64,000 nucleotides of DNA from Litomosoides sigmodontis. Lineage: Eukaryota; Nematoda; Chromadorea; Rhabditida; Onchocercidae. Location of the stretch: assembly GCA_963070105.1 (NCBI GenBank), contig OY718805.1:2502001-2566000 (forward strand), in the 5' to 3' direction. The translations under genes and the position numbers were made by a program. The notes under the pieces are model-generated. The model saw nothing but the letters and a program-made list of their open reading frames with translations. It did not search any database and was not told the origin of the DNA. How positions within the stretch are numbered: position 1 is the stretch's first letter; the number at the start of each line of letters is the position of its first letter. Shown here in pieces: positions 38,618 to 50,903 of this stretch.

Positions 38618-41600
38618 TTAATCTTCGAATATCCTAAAATGTGTAAATGGACAAACCATAATTTTGCTTGTCACAGGTTCAATGCTACCACCAAATCGAA
38701 CATCTTGTTGTTGCTCGTACTGCGCTTGTGCAACAGCATCTTGCAACGATACAAACATGTAACTTTTGGGTACATGGTCGTAGAAATGTGAATTCTCGAA
38801 CATTTGTCGTACAGCTACTTAAATACTTGTAAAATTATAATTTCAATTTCCTTTTTTTGTGCCCTAACGATTACGAAATTTGTTCGCTATTGTTATCAGT
38901 TATTTTTGTGAAACGATGCAGAATTTGTATTGGATTAGCAAATGATTTCTGATAGTCGGTATGTAATCATTATGTGATAAGGATAGATGAACCAGAGAGC
39001 TGCAACTGTTATCAGTAAAGTTTTAAAAAAAAAAAGAATCTGTTGACCTTTGCAACAAGCAAAAAATACAGTAATATTGATAGCTTTATATTCGGCATGT
39101 GCTCGTGCAAGCGCATCAACACCCATCAGATCGATGTATGGAAAGGATGAGCAATCGACGATGATATGTGTCAATTGAATTAACTCTTCCGCTTCCTCAA
39201 CTCTTTCGACATTTCGTTTCGATGAGTGGATACAGTGTCGTCGTACTGTCAACTCTATCAGTAAAATTATTATTATTGCTAATTTTTGTTAATTAAAAAA
39301 TTAAATGAAAAACTTGTCATTTACCTCACCACTGGTTTCATTTGTAAATTTAATGACAGTGCAAGAAGAAACAAAACAAAAGGTATAATCAATATTATTT
39401 GAATATTTTTCAAAACGAAAAAACGGCACAAATGAGTAGGTAATTCATTAAATTAAGTAACAGTAAGGTGAAAGGTAAAGGTAACTGATATTACTGTTAA
39501 ATAGCTGAAAGGGACATCAATGAACCTACCAATTTCCTCATCATGATTTGCAACCTCATCTCTTCTATTAGCAATCTCACTAGTTGCTTTTTTCTTTTCA
39601 TTAACTGTTTGTTTAAGCTTTGCTACAATATTTAATGGATCAAGGCCTGTTGCGCTAAAACAAAAAAAATAAATTAGCAAATTAAGTGAAAATTCTGCTA
39701 AAAATTATGAATTGAGATATTACTACATATTATTTTATCTCATAATTATGCAATCAAAATTAAGCAATCAATTGATAAGAAAGTGAGCAAATAATTAATT
39801 GTTGATTTTCAAGTAAACGACTTTGAACTTTCAAACTTTTTAAACAAACATTGTTGAAAGTCTGAAAAGTTTAATTCAATCAAAAAAAAAAATAACTGTT
39901 CAAGTAAGCAATATAGAAGTGCAAACTTAACCTATGTATGCTCGATAAAAATAATTCAGCATTTGCAAAATACAACGGCGCATCAAATCGAAAGACTTTA
40001 ATGCCCGAAATTTCCATAGCTGTACGATAATGACCGATACCTTTGAAATCTGACGTTCCCGGAATACGTCCCATACACGTACTTTCCGCCCTTAATCATT
40101 TCATAGACATTTATTTAGTACTTTTATTGTAAATAATTAATTCATTGAAAAAAAATTACCATTACTAAAAGGAAATTGCTTCAATTTTTTTTGCACGAAA
40201 AATAAAGAGGCGAAGAAAAGTTCAGTTAGAGAAAATAACAAAACATTGTCGTTTAGCTTCCTTTGATGCAATAAAGTGTTGAGAAATAATTTATAAAAAA
40301 ACAAAAGGAAAATCCAATTATCAACATTTTATCATAATCAGATCATTCTATCAGAATTAATTTAGCAACCAATGAACGACGTGTCTTTTTGCGCACTTTT
40401 CGTTTTCATGCACTAATAAATAAAAGTTTTAAGGAAAATTTTTTAGCAATTAAATAAATTTCCGAAGAGATTTTGAAGACAAAATATAGCATTTTAATCA
40501 TTTAAGTATTTCAGTACTCAATGAGATACCATTGTGATCGTAGTACGACGGTGAGAAGGGCGAAAACGACACCAATTGCAAGTCCAATATTAACATTTAT
40601 CAGAATAACCGCTGTAAATGTTACCAAAAATATGAACTAAAAACAAAAAAAGTGATAAACAGGAATTAAATTTTTGCTTTTCCAATTCCAACTGTATATC
40701 TTTCATGTCTACGAAATATCATTACTTTCCAAAGTTTTGTCCATAAAACTGTATTAATCAGTTGTTTTAACTAAAATATCGCATATATGTAGTAAAAGCA
40801 TTGTGAAATTTAAATGAAATTTAACGGAAAGAATTAATAATTGGAAGAGAAATAAAACTTTAGCAGAAAGCTAACAAAATCAACGATTGATTCTTGAAAA
40901 AGTACACGTGACCAGCATATTTTTAGGTATAACTCCTTCATTGCAACCACAACAATGCACGACAATACTGTCTTAAAAATTATCACATGAAGTAAATTTT
41001 AATTTTAATTTGAGCAACGAATTGAAATTGAAAAAGCATTAAATTTGCAATTACTCATTTGTTTAATAAATATTTATTCACTTAATTTCTATTCTTACTT
41101 CATACTCCAATTACTCATATTTTCAATGCTTTCTTCTATCTCACATAAGAATGGATGAAATTAAAGCTGTGTTGAAAATGAAATATGAATTACTTCCATT
41201 TTTATTTATGTATTTTATTTAATGAAATCAAACGGTACGTTGTATGAAATACCTTAGGCAAATATTTGAACAAAGGCGCAGCGCCGAATGCAATAATTAG
41301 CAGTACTATAACTACCACCAACGTTGTTAGCTAAAAATAGCCGCGTAAGTGTTGCAATCAGACGTAGCGTGAGATGAGTATTAAAAGAAAAAAGGCTAAA
41401 TTTTGGTAATCAATTAGACTTATTTGGTTGAATTAACTCAGCGCTTCACTTCAGACTTCATAATGATACGATAGATAACTGTAAAACGTTTAAGCGTACT
41501 TAATGCTTACTAAATAAATAAAACCAAAAAGGTATGTTGAAGGTGTATGTATGTAAATATTTCAGATGTTCGCAAGAAACAAAAAAAAAGTTTTTGGGAA

Positions 41601-44600
41601 TATCCGATTTAAATGTTTTGTAGGTCCCATCGATCTGGCAGGTAATTTTCATTTTAATTTTCCTAGAAATAAAACATTTCGCACTTGTTACTTTCATAAA
41701 AAGGAAAAACTCTAACTTGTGATTTCGTTCCCAATCTTGCGCTCAAAATTGTTCTACTGAGGGATGAACCGCCGGCAAAACAGCCAAAAAATGATGCGAC
41801 AATGTGCATTGTACCCAATGCCATCCATTCCTTGAAATATACCGAAATATCACAAATTAATTAACAATAAGTAGTGATTTGAAGTGATCGCTGGGAGTGG
41901 TAGTTCGATTGGTTAGTATTGGATAAGTAAGTTGTCATCAAGCAAGGAAATAGTGTTACTTCAAAAGTACCTGATTAACGCTAATCTGATACTTATACTC
42001 TTTGGCAATTAATTTTGCCAGTGCTATATGTATCACAAATGATACAATAGCAATTGAAAAGGCGGAAAAAATAATTTTCCCAGTTTTGCTAAAGTCCGGA
42101 ATGAATGGTGCACGCATTCCGGCGTCAACGTCACCAACAATGTGCAAATGTAAATCGAGCGGTGTTCCGGTTGCAAAATAGCATAAACATATGGAAAATA
42201 TCACCTGTGCCACAATAATTAATTTAAACATAGAATTTTGATAAATAAAAAATTTTTCTCAAAATTCTCTTCAACTCTTAGCTTATTTTACTTAAAAAAG
42301 AAATTTGATTTTTTTTTTTACTAAATATAGAGCAACCAATTTTATTTCTTTCACCTTATAGTTTGCCGACAGTTTATCCCTGAAGTAATAACTCAAAACT
42401 ACAACTTATTTTCTATTCTCTCTGAGACAAGTTTAACATCTTAAAATCTATAGCAGGAGTTTCAGATATGAAATCTCTTCACTGCACTACACAACGTTTG
42501 CTTAAAATTACATTTATCATTTTGAACCTTTCTTCTACACCGCTCAATATTCCATTTTAAGTTAATTATTAGCTGTGTTAGCTTACCAAAATGAATTCCA
42601 TTGGAAATTTTGTTTTCGTCCAAGGCTTGACCACTGGATCGATGACAAATTTCGATATGAGCAAGCAGAAAATGCAAATAATCGTACATAGGAATGTATG
42701 AAATTGAAGTGTACGAATATTTCGAAAAAAACAAACAATAAACTGAAAGAGATGTTAAGTTATGCTCGAATGTGTAAGTAACGATTCTGAAAAATATTCA
42801 CTTCTTACGCAACATTTCAAGCGCACGTTAGCTTTTTCACACATCTGCTTATGAACACGTCTTTTAAGCCTATTCAGTAGGTTAATGTTAAGGTTAAGAT
42901 AATTACGATAAGACCGATGATAAAATTAGATTGGAAAATTGATGATGTTTATTTGTGAAATGACTTCTGTAATGCATGAATTAAAGTTTAACAGCGCTTG
43001 GAAATCCACTCATAAAAACTAAAGTTTGTGAACGTTGTTTGAATGCGAATAAACGTCTTGCTTGGATAGAATGCGCAACTTAACTATGTAATTTCGTTGC
43101 TTTTTTTTTTGAAGTTATATTTAAACATAATTTAACAGTTTGTGCGTAATTTCACAATTTAATGAAGCTAAAAACGTTCATGCTAAAATGAGCAATTTTG
43201 AAATTTCAAATAGCTTACTCGAACGATTCCGAACATTTCGGATGTATGCGGCACATTCTTGACACCGGTCATTGCTTGAAGTTGACTTGCAAGAACGTGC
43301 ACCGCTGCGCCAGACGTTAATCCCTCCACAAGCTGATCAGATAGCCAGACGGCTAATAAGCCAGCATTCAAAAGTCCTAGGATTACCTTCAAAAAGTAGT
43401 TTATAGACTGCTAGAGTGAAGTAACCTATTTTTGCTCTTCTTTTTTCCCCCAAAAATGTCAACAACCTGTATTACGCCGACAAAAAATGCAATCAGTGAC
43501 GCTAGTTGAATAGCCTCTTCCGCCTTCGGTTTCTCAGTTAGTTCGGAGCAACAGAGGCGACCTGTTTCGTTGCTCGTTGGTGTTCGATCGGTTATCGATT
43601 GCTCGATTACCGATCCAACCATCATGGAGATAATTGCAAAAGCACCTGAAAAAAAAAAATTCACTTCATTTTCCTCCTTTTGCTCCTTCCTTGAAAAAAG
43701 AAATGTTGAAATTTTTCAATAGATGGAAAAAATTCGGAAGTGATATGGGTGATAATCACTTCCTATCATTCACAATAAAGAAAAAAAACGGACCAAATGA
43801 GTTCAAATGAGTAAGCTAACCGGTAGATGCATGCCGTGATGTACCAAGAAAAACATAAATCAGTGGTCCAACGATACCTGTATAGATACCGTATATCGGT
43901 GGTGTACCAACCATTACACCGTACGCAAGACCTACAAAAAGCAAACGTAACCGCTCACCTTCGTAAGCATTTTCAAAATTGTAGTTAGTGAAAATTAAAT
44001 TAACACTTAAATTGATATCTGTAACCTTGTGGAATGTAAATGATTGATATCATAATACCATTGATAACATCTCTCAGTAAATCTTCCTGCCAATTATATG
44101 TTGGAAGCCAACCGATAATTGGTAATCGACTCTGAATTTCATTTTATTCCATTCATGTCTTACTGATAGCAAAATTCACGTAAGTTTAGACTAAAGTGGA
44201 GTTATGCAAATTAAGCACAATTCATTTACCTTCAGAAAATTCATCCATTCTGGACTGCGCCATGTTTTAATGACTTTTAGTTGATAAATAATTTTCCGTG
44301 CTATTGATAAATTAGTCTGAAAACTCAGACAGCAATCCAGTTAGATCAGCCTAACTTGGATTAATTGGATGAGAAAAAAGTAAGGTGAAAAATAGCTTTC
44401 TGCGCTAGCAATTTAGCATTTCAAGTTAAAAAAGTGTAAAATTTTAAGAGGTTTATAGCTAATATGCTTTCTTTAATATTTTACCAATTATTCACATTTT
44501 TCCGATACGATCAAACATTTTACAATTATTATTAATTATTAATTATTATTAGGATTGTTGACATCAATCAACTGTCAATAATAGCATACATCGTCGTTGT

Positions 44601-45800
44601 TGTTCGCAATTGTTTGCATTTGTTGTTGTCAGACAATTTAATTTTAAGAATAGCTAGTGATACTAAAGAAATTTAAAATTTCTCTTTTTTCGATTACCCG
44701 CCTATAGCCGTGTTTTTTGTCAAACTGTTCCTGATTTATTGCAGGCTTATATTCCGCTTTCAAAGTTAATTGCATTTCCGACTTTTGCACGCTAAAAATA
44801 TATTTGCATGCAATCATGGTTAATAATTATTAAATACGATATGCCTAGAAGTGAATTTCAAACGCTACGGCGTTTAGAAGTGAACTTGCAGCAGAAATCA
44901 AATATTCTGAAATGAAAAATTCTAAAGTGTAGGCTTCCTTATGGTTGTGCAGTAAGTCAATTTCTAGCTAATCCTAATAGCCTCGAGAAAGGCGGAGGAG
45001 TGGAGGCAATTTCACACGCAGTGTTCAATTCCTGCTCTCGAGATGTTTTCATTTGCGACTTCTGTGATTGTGTTTTGTCCTTTTTACTCAATTGATTCCC
45101 ATTTCTTGCATATTTTGTCGTTTTATGCTTCATATTTGTTGCATCAGAAGAGTACATTGCTGCAAAAGTAACTTCAATTTAATTCAATTTCAGTTTTAAT
45201 CCTCTAAATTGTAATGTGAGAATTTCAAAAAAAAAAACAAAAAGAAAGAGCCGATATTGAAAGCAAAATTGGACAAAGTTACAAGAAATAATTAGCGAGT
45301 AAAATGCGCAGATAATATGTAGCATCGTTTGGAACGTGAAAATTACGCGAGTGCTACACGTACCAATCAATCTTTAAAGCTATTAAATTGCACCAATCTT
45401 TGGCAGTTATTTATGATTTAGTCAATTTGGCAAACAATATCGTCAATTCTTCCTTCGCTCATTGATTTAAGCGTAAATTTTATATCGTAGCAGCGTAACC
45501 TACTGCATTGCTACGAGATTTACGCTTAAATAAGCATAAGACATCCGATCATTCGGACATCAATGCTGCTGGTGCGTGAGAGCAGTGAAATTTTGTAAAT
45601 TAATAAATCATAATTTGCTTATTATCATTTCCTTTTCGAAACTGAGAATTATCTCTATGCTTATTGCTATCATTACTTGAATCGGTAACGGATGATGACG
45701 CAGTGAAATTTCTAGCTTCAAAGGATGGCAAGTGACTTCCAGCGTTTTCTGTCATTGCTGCAACTGTGGGCCGATCGACGTGCTTCTTTTGATCAGCCAT
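38618..45800 (-). CDS. SLC26/SulP family anion transporter with STAS domain, 17 exons
   Basis: Membrane exchanger or channel for sulfate, chloride, bicarbonate or oxalate; substrate cannot be read from sequence. Exons: 45800-45677, 45159-45018, 44791-44698, 44316-44230, 44131-44026, 43931-43821, 43645-43467, 43386-43219, 42742-42587, 42204-41971, 41830-41717, 41330-41253, 40636-40530, 40090-39932, 39654-39530, 39254-39048, 38817-38618. All phases match; 796 residues. Residues 1-95 are polar and probably disordered. Then YKPAINQEQFDKKHG, the SulP signature IYIPQGLAYGVMVG, PPIYGIYTG, FLGTSRHAS, the helices LTTLVVVIVVLLII and FIFLVTFTAVILINVNIGLA, and GRIPGTSDFKGI. The STAS domain follows (FRFDAPLYFANAELF; later HIIVDCSSFPYIDLMGVDAL), with a charged insert (residues KLKQTVNEKKKATSE) between its first strand and core. 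The first two exons are supported only by splice phase. Confidence 0.93.
45466..45530. repeat. Interrupted hairpin, 13-bp outer and 7-bp inner stem
   Basis: TTTAAGCGTAAAT at 45466-45478 pairs exactly with 45518-45530, and CGTAGCA at 45486-45492 pairs with 45509-45515. The loop is 16 bases. It lies in the first intron of the SLC26 model (45160-45676). The shape is like a small fold-back element or a pre-miRNA-sized stem, but the unequal internal bulge (7 versus 2 bases) is large for a microRNA. Confidence 0.75.
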
Positions 45801-46401
45801 CTTTCACTTCCACTCTTTACTAATAATATTTTTCACGACATTTCCTCCATTTTTTTGTAAAAGTGTATTTTATGCAAATTTTCGCTTTCAGTTTTAATCC
45901 ATAATTAAAGCGTATTAATTTCATACATTTTTGCATGTGTACAAGAAAATTAAAATTGAAATTTATTGCAATTAGTCTGATGGTGATTGCGTAGGTGGTG
46001 ATAATTCAGTGAGTTTCAAAAATTCTTCTAATGAATTTAAAACTGAATTTATAATGGTAATTGAAAAATGCATGATTTCAACATTTAAGTTTCACTTCTG
46101 CAAAATATTTGAAGCAAAACAAATACGAGGAAAAAATCACATAAAATTTAAGAAAAAAAAAACGATGAAAGAATATGAAAAATTACAGCAACAACTCCGT
46201 AAACATTTAGCATTTAGCTGGTACAATTCAATTAGTAATATAATCAATTTGGAGGAGTTCGAATTGCAAAGCTGTAAATTTCAAAATAATCATAGCTTTG
46301 CAAGTCTGCCGCTTCATTGTATTCCGATTGTTGAAACAAAATGCATAAAACAAATAAATAGCTCTCACTCCACGCATTCATCAGACTTTCAGATGAGAGA
46401 T

Positions 46402-46476
<75 letters not shown>

Positions 46477-46778
46477 TAATCAATCAACCAATCAAACGGT
46501 GAAAAGTGGAAATGAAGTAAAGTTAGTTTGTCAGTTTTTTTTTAACCAATGCTGTTAGTTAAATGTATCAATTTATGTACAATTTAAAATAGCTGCAAAA
46601 TATGTTATGCCTATAAAAATAAGGATTTTCTCAAAGATTTCTCTTGAAAAATTCTCAAATTCAAATTTCCATTTCTCTTTCAATAATTTTTGAAGCAAAT
46701 TTAATGCTTAGAAAGAAAAAAACAAAAGCATATATATGAAAAGTGATGTTAGAAAACGAAGCAGAATGAAGCAAACTG
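45801..46778. other. Gap between the GAS1-like and SLC26 genes
   Basis: Same-strand spacer of about 1 kb that should hold the SLC26 promoter and the 3' UTR of the GAS1-like gene. It contains the ATCA microsatellite at 46402-46476. The open frame 46009-46479 (+) that runs into the repeat has no recognisable domain and ends in translated repeat. Confidence 0.5.
46402..46476. repeat. (ATCA)n microsatellite
   Basis: About 19 uninterrupted copies of a four-base unit, then imperfect copies to about 46495. Because the unit is not a multiple of three, all forward frames read the same Ser-Ile-Asn-Gln cycle. Confidence 0.95.
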
Positions 46779-48840
46779 TTAAAAAAGTAACAAAGTACTG
46801 AATGAAGCAATTAGTAGAAGCTGTGATGCTACAGTAACTGAGCCAGTATCTGCGTGAAAATCCCGATCTGTGATCAACGTATTCACTTCAACTGTTGCAA
46901 CATCTTTCAGCAAATTATTCTCTACAGGTAAAATTGTCACACGTGAATTCTGAAACAAAAAAAAAAGAACAAACGTGAAATTCACACTCGCCCGAGAAAT
47001 CCTGCAATATTGCTTAAGTGAACTTACAACTATCAACGATTCATTTTTCATTATCCAATAATAATAAGTGATAATTATGTGATCGTAACAGAGGAAAAGA
47101 GTTTTGAATAGATTTAAAAATTGCTCTCATTCCTTTTATTCTTGCGCGCAGTGCCCAATGAATAGAATTTGTTTAATCATAAATGAAATTTTTAATTTGA
47201 AAATGAAAAAAAAAAGTTGCACAAAGTTTGAAGATAAAATTAAATTACCGTCATGCAAGATTTTAATGTGACATCTTTTAGATGCTCACAAAGTTTGTCA
47301 TCCTTATCCGTACAGGTGCAATCAAAAAACGCAGCACCTTGTTGAGTTTTTAACGTATCATTTAAAAGTTCACGACATCGTACGCTACAGTCACCGTGTG
47401 CTGCTTCACTTTCACATTCCGACGTAAACATACCGTATCGTGAGCTGCACTGCAAAATCGTATACGTCCAAGAGGTGAAAAAAAAAGGTGTGAACGAGTG
47501 CACTTTACCTGTTCAAGCAATACAAATTAAAATTTATCACCTAAATATTCAAATAATGGACCAACTTATTTTAGTAACTTTTAGCTTTATCAATTGAGTG
47601 ATATCGTATAGTTACAGCTGTCTAATTGAAAAAATTATTTCAATTTCCACAAATTTACCATTAGATCAGCTTCACAGGCTAATTTTGCTAAATTACAGTA
47701 AACTGGTGATTTTTTTGGAATTAAATTGCACAATTCTAATTCATATCGACCAGGAATACATGAAATATCAGTTCGTAGAAGTGATCGCCCCAAACGATTT
47801 TGATACAAATTCAACACCGCATTTCGACACTGCGGTTGACAGGTGTTCGTTACGCTTAAAAAAAAATAATTAATTAGGAGGAATTATTTTCTCATTTTTT
47901 CTTCTAATAATAGCTGCGACTAATTTTTCTTTTGTGGCCAATTTCAAATTGACATTCGTTTTTTTTTCCTTTTGATAGTTAAAAAAATTTTTGACTTCTC
48001 GTTTTGTTGATAGTTTAGAGAGGAATGTCTCATTAATAACACTCACACTATCACTCATTTTGAAATCCACAAATTTGTTATTTCAAAAAAAAAGTGTGAA
48101 AAAAGAAAATAAGCGAAAAAAAGCAAGGTGGGAAAATAATTGAGCTAAATATTAAATCAATGCTTCTTGTGTGATAAGTTTTTCTGCAACTAGTTGAAAG
48201 AAATAAGTAAGTTATTTCAAGTTACTGAGTTGATTTCAAGTTTATTTATTTCACGTATGTTTACATAAATGTTGCAAACTAGCAACGATATTAATGATAT
48301 GCATAAACATCTAAAATTTCTAAAACTGTAAATTTCAATTTTAGTTCCAAATTTTCAACATTTTTGTTTGTTTTTCTCATTCAATTAAAAATCCCATAAC
48401 AATCGATTGCTTTTCAGTTGGGTGGGATGCTGCGATATTGCAGTGAGAATGGAAGCAGTCATCGTTCACAGTGGCAGAAGAAGAAATGACTTTTGAACTA
48501 ATCTATCTTTTGAACTGTCCTTAAAGCTCAGTTTTTTTTTTCTCTGAGAGAAAAAAAATAGCTTGAAAGAAATTTGATAGTTCCGACATTCATACAATAA
48601 ATCGAAATCAGTGTTAATTTAACTTTTCCATACGCTAAGTGAAAATGTCCAAATTGAAATTTTCATTACTTAATGTTTTAAAACATTGCAATATTCCTCA
48701 TGAACGGTTGAATAATCTAAGTGTATGTTGTAGAATTAATTGGTTCAACTATTTTAATGAGTTTAACGTTAATGAACAAATTATGTAGGATGAATTCTGT
48801 TATTGTTTATTGTTGTTGTTACGGTTGTTGCTGCTGCTGC

Positions 48841-48874
<34 letters not shown>

Positions 48875-50903
48875 ATTGTTGTTGTTGTTATTGTTGTTGT
48901 TGTTATTGTTGTTGTTGTTATTGTTGTTGTTGTTATTGTTGTTGTTGTTATTGTTACGGTTGTTGTTGTCAGTGATAATTGTTTCACTGTTGGATGCATT
49001 GAACGTTTCCAAATTATCACTAATGACACTTCACTAATGACAATGACAGAACGACAGTTCGCCAATGTCAAATCGCACTGTACACCCTTCCAAACCACTT
49101 ACTTCCTCTGCCATCTTATTTCTTCCTTATTACCTAAATAACAAAATATATACAAAAATATGTCAAACTTACCTAGTAGTAACTGAAATAAATGCAACTT
49201 TCTTGAAAACATTCATGATAATACGAACGGTAATAAATAATATAAATTTGCAGAAATATTTGAAATGAACTTTCGATCACAATGTGACATAACTGTGGTA
49301 TGAGTGAATTAGATCACGATGATAAGATTACGATGAGGCAAACCATATATAGCTAAGATCGTGGCAGAATGGCAAATTTAATAACAATTAAATGAAAGTT
49401 TCGGAAATACAGAGAGAGAGAGAGTAGATACTAGTTAATTATCACTATTTAGTTGAAATTTAAAAAAATTTAAATACATCGATAGTTGACTTATTTTATG
49501 CTAACATGCATAATTCAAAACATAATAATCTTCTATGATTGTTGCATGCTGAGATCCGTCAAAATTTCAATACGTAATAACTAACTACACACTATGCGCA
49601 TGTTTTATGAAATTAAAATTTCATCATAAAATGTTGATGACAATTTTATTATTGGAAAGAAAGGAGAGGAAATGTTAATAGTTAATAGTTTGTTAGCAAA
49701 GCTAAAATATTCACTTTGACTTCAGTTAATTTCAAATAACAGTGAAAATAAGAAAAATTAGTGATATATTATCCAATTATTATTTGTTAGATAATCAACA
49801 GTTATTTTAATGCTTTATTATCGTTGAAAATTTAAACGGCCCATAAAATTTCATTCTTTGAAGTGAAATCATTCTCATTAAATTTCCTCCTTTTTTCCAA
49901 TAAAAACTTTTTAATTTTTTTTTTTAAAATTTGGTGGAAAAAAACATTAAATTATAAATAAAATAGCGCAAAAATTTATTTGTTAAAGACAACAGCTACT
50001 TCTTCCATCATTTTCGATGGAGGAGAAATGAGCGGAATTATCAAAAGTGACAGGACATAATTGATGACCTCGAAAATTGCTTACAGTTAGATCGAATCCC
50101 ACTGCAAATGTGCTAAATGTTAAGTAGCTAGACATTCTAAACGCGTAAATGTAGAATTTTACATAATCGAATGAGTGAATTGATCAATCGATCAGAGAGA
50201 TCAATTGGCGCAAATTGTTTCGATGCAACGTTCGAGTCATTAATTAGCATGTCAAATAAATTCACTTACAACATGCGAAATATCAGTCACTTAATTATTG
50301 GTCAATCGTAAGTCGCTGCAATCAGTTAATTGAATCAGTCGAGAAAATGTTTGAATTTAATTATTTGATATGTTTATGATATTTGTGTATTCAAAGAAAT
50401 AGTTAAAAATGCAAATCATATCAGATATAATTCATTTCAGTACAAAAATCCATCTAAAATATTTGTGATGTCAATTTACATTTCTTAAAAAGATTTTCAT
50501 TTTCATTTAAACAAATATTAATGATTGTCCAAAGTAGTTTACTTACATCTAAATTGTTTGCATTTTCTACCTCTTTCAGTCGGTTATCTTAATGACAAAT
50601 TTAATTTACAAGAAAAAAAAATTTAATTCTAGCAAATTTTTTGAAATTTGTTTTCTGCATTTATGCCGTTCTGATTTACCAGGTGGATTGCAGGACGGCT
50701 AATCGGTGCACGCAATCGGTATTGTCTTCACATGCCGCTTTTGCTTGCTGACATTCTGTGGAATAATTTGGACTTTGCGCCTCCACAATTTTTGTTGCAA
50801 ACAGAAATAAAAACAGTTGCTTCATTAGCTGTTTCCTAGAAAACATTAGCCACTTAAATTGTCCTTTGGAACGAAATAGGAACGGAAACAATTTTGATGA
50901 CAA
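46779..50903 (-). CDS. phg-1: GAS1/PHG-1-like cysteine-rich GPI-anchored protein (GDNF-receptor fold)
   Basis: Exons 50903-50680, 47854-47659, 47449-47249 and 46949-46779 join in phase to 263 residues if the first ATG is used. The later ATG in MKQLFLFLFATKIVEAQ would give a cleaner signal peptide and is the more likely start. The mature part has two GDNF-receptor/GAS1 cysteine modules: CQQAKAACEDNTDC to TDISC, and YCNLAKLACEAD, then CSVRCRELLNDTL, FDCTCTDKDDKLCEHLKDV and LKSC, which follow the cysteine spacing of GAS1 (CTEARRRCDRDSRC, CTDECR, CVCDG..ICESVKE). The C-terminus is a hydrophobic stretch without a following basic tail (VASQLLLIASFSTLLLF), as in GPI-anchored proteins. In vertebrates GAS1 is a Hedgehog co-receptor; the C. 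elegans homologue is PHG-1. Intron 1 is 2.8 kb and carries the TTG/TTA repeat; its acceptor is an unusual TTTTAAG, so an extra exon is possible. Confidence 0.85.
48802..48970. repeat. TTG repeat with a 15-base higher-order unit
   Basis: A pure (TTG)n tract, preceded by four GCT triplets, passes into six regular copies of a 15-base unit made of one TTA and four TTG. It lies in intron 1 of the GAS1-like gene. In + orientation it reads as poly-Cys/Leu/Val and in - orientation as poly-Asn/Thr; these frames are artefacts. Confidence 0.95.
49410..49425. repeat. Short (AG)n tract
   Basis: Seven to eight AG dinucleotides in the large first intron of the GAS1-like gene. Confidence 0.85.

Noticed and set aside
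46009..46479. 156-codon + strand frame ending in repeated Ser-Ile-Asn-Gln
   Set aside because: The end is the (ATCA)n repeat read in frame, and the first part has no domain, no splice partner and runs antisense between two - strand genes.
48781..49141. Overlapping open frames giving poly-Cys, poly-Leu, poly-Val, poly-Asn and poly-Thr proteins
   Set aside because: They are translations of the TTG/TTA array in different frames and strands, inside an intron.
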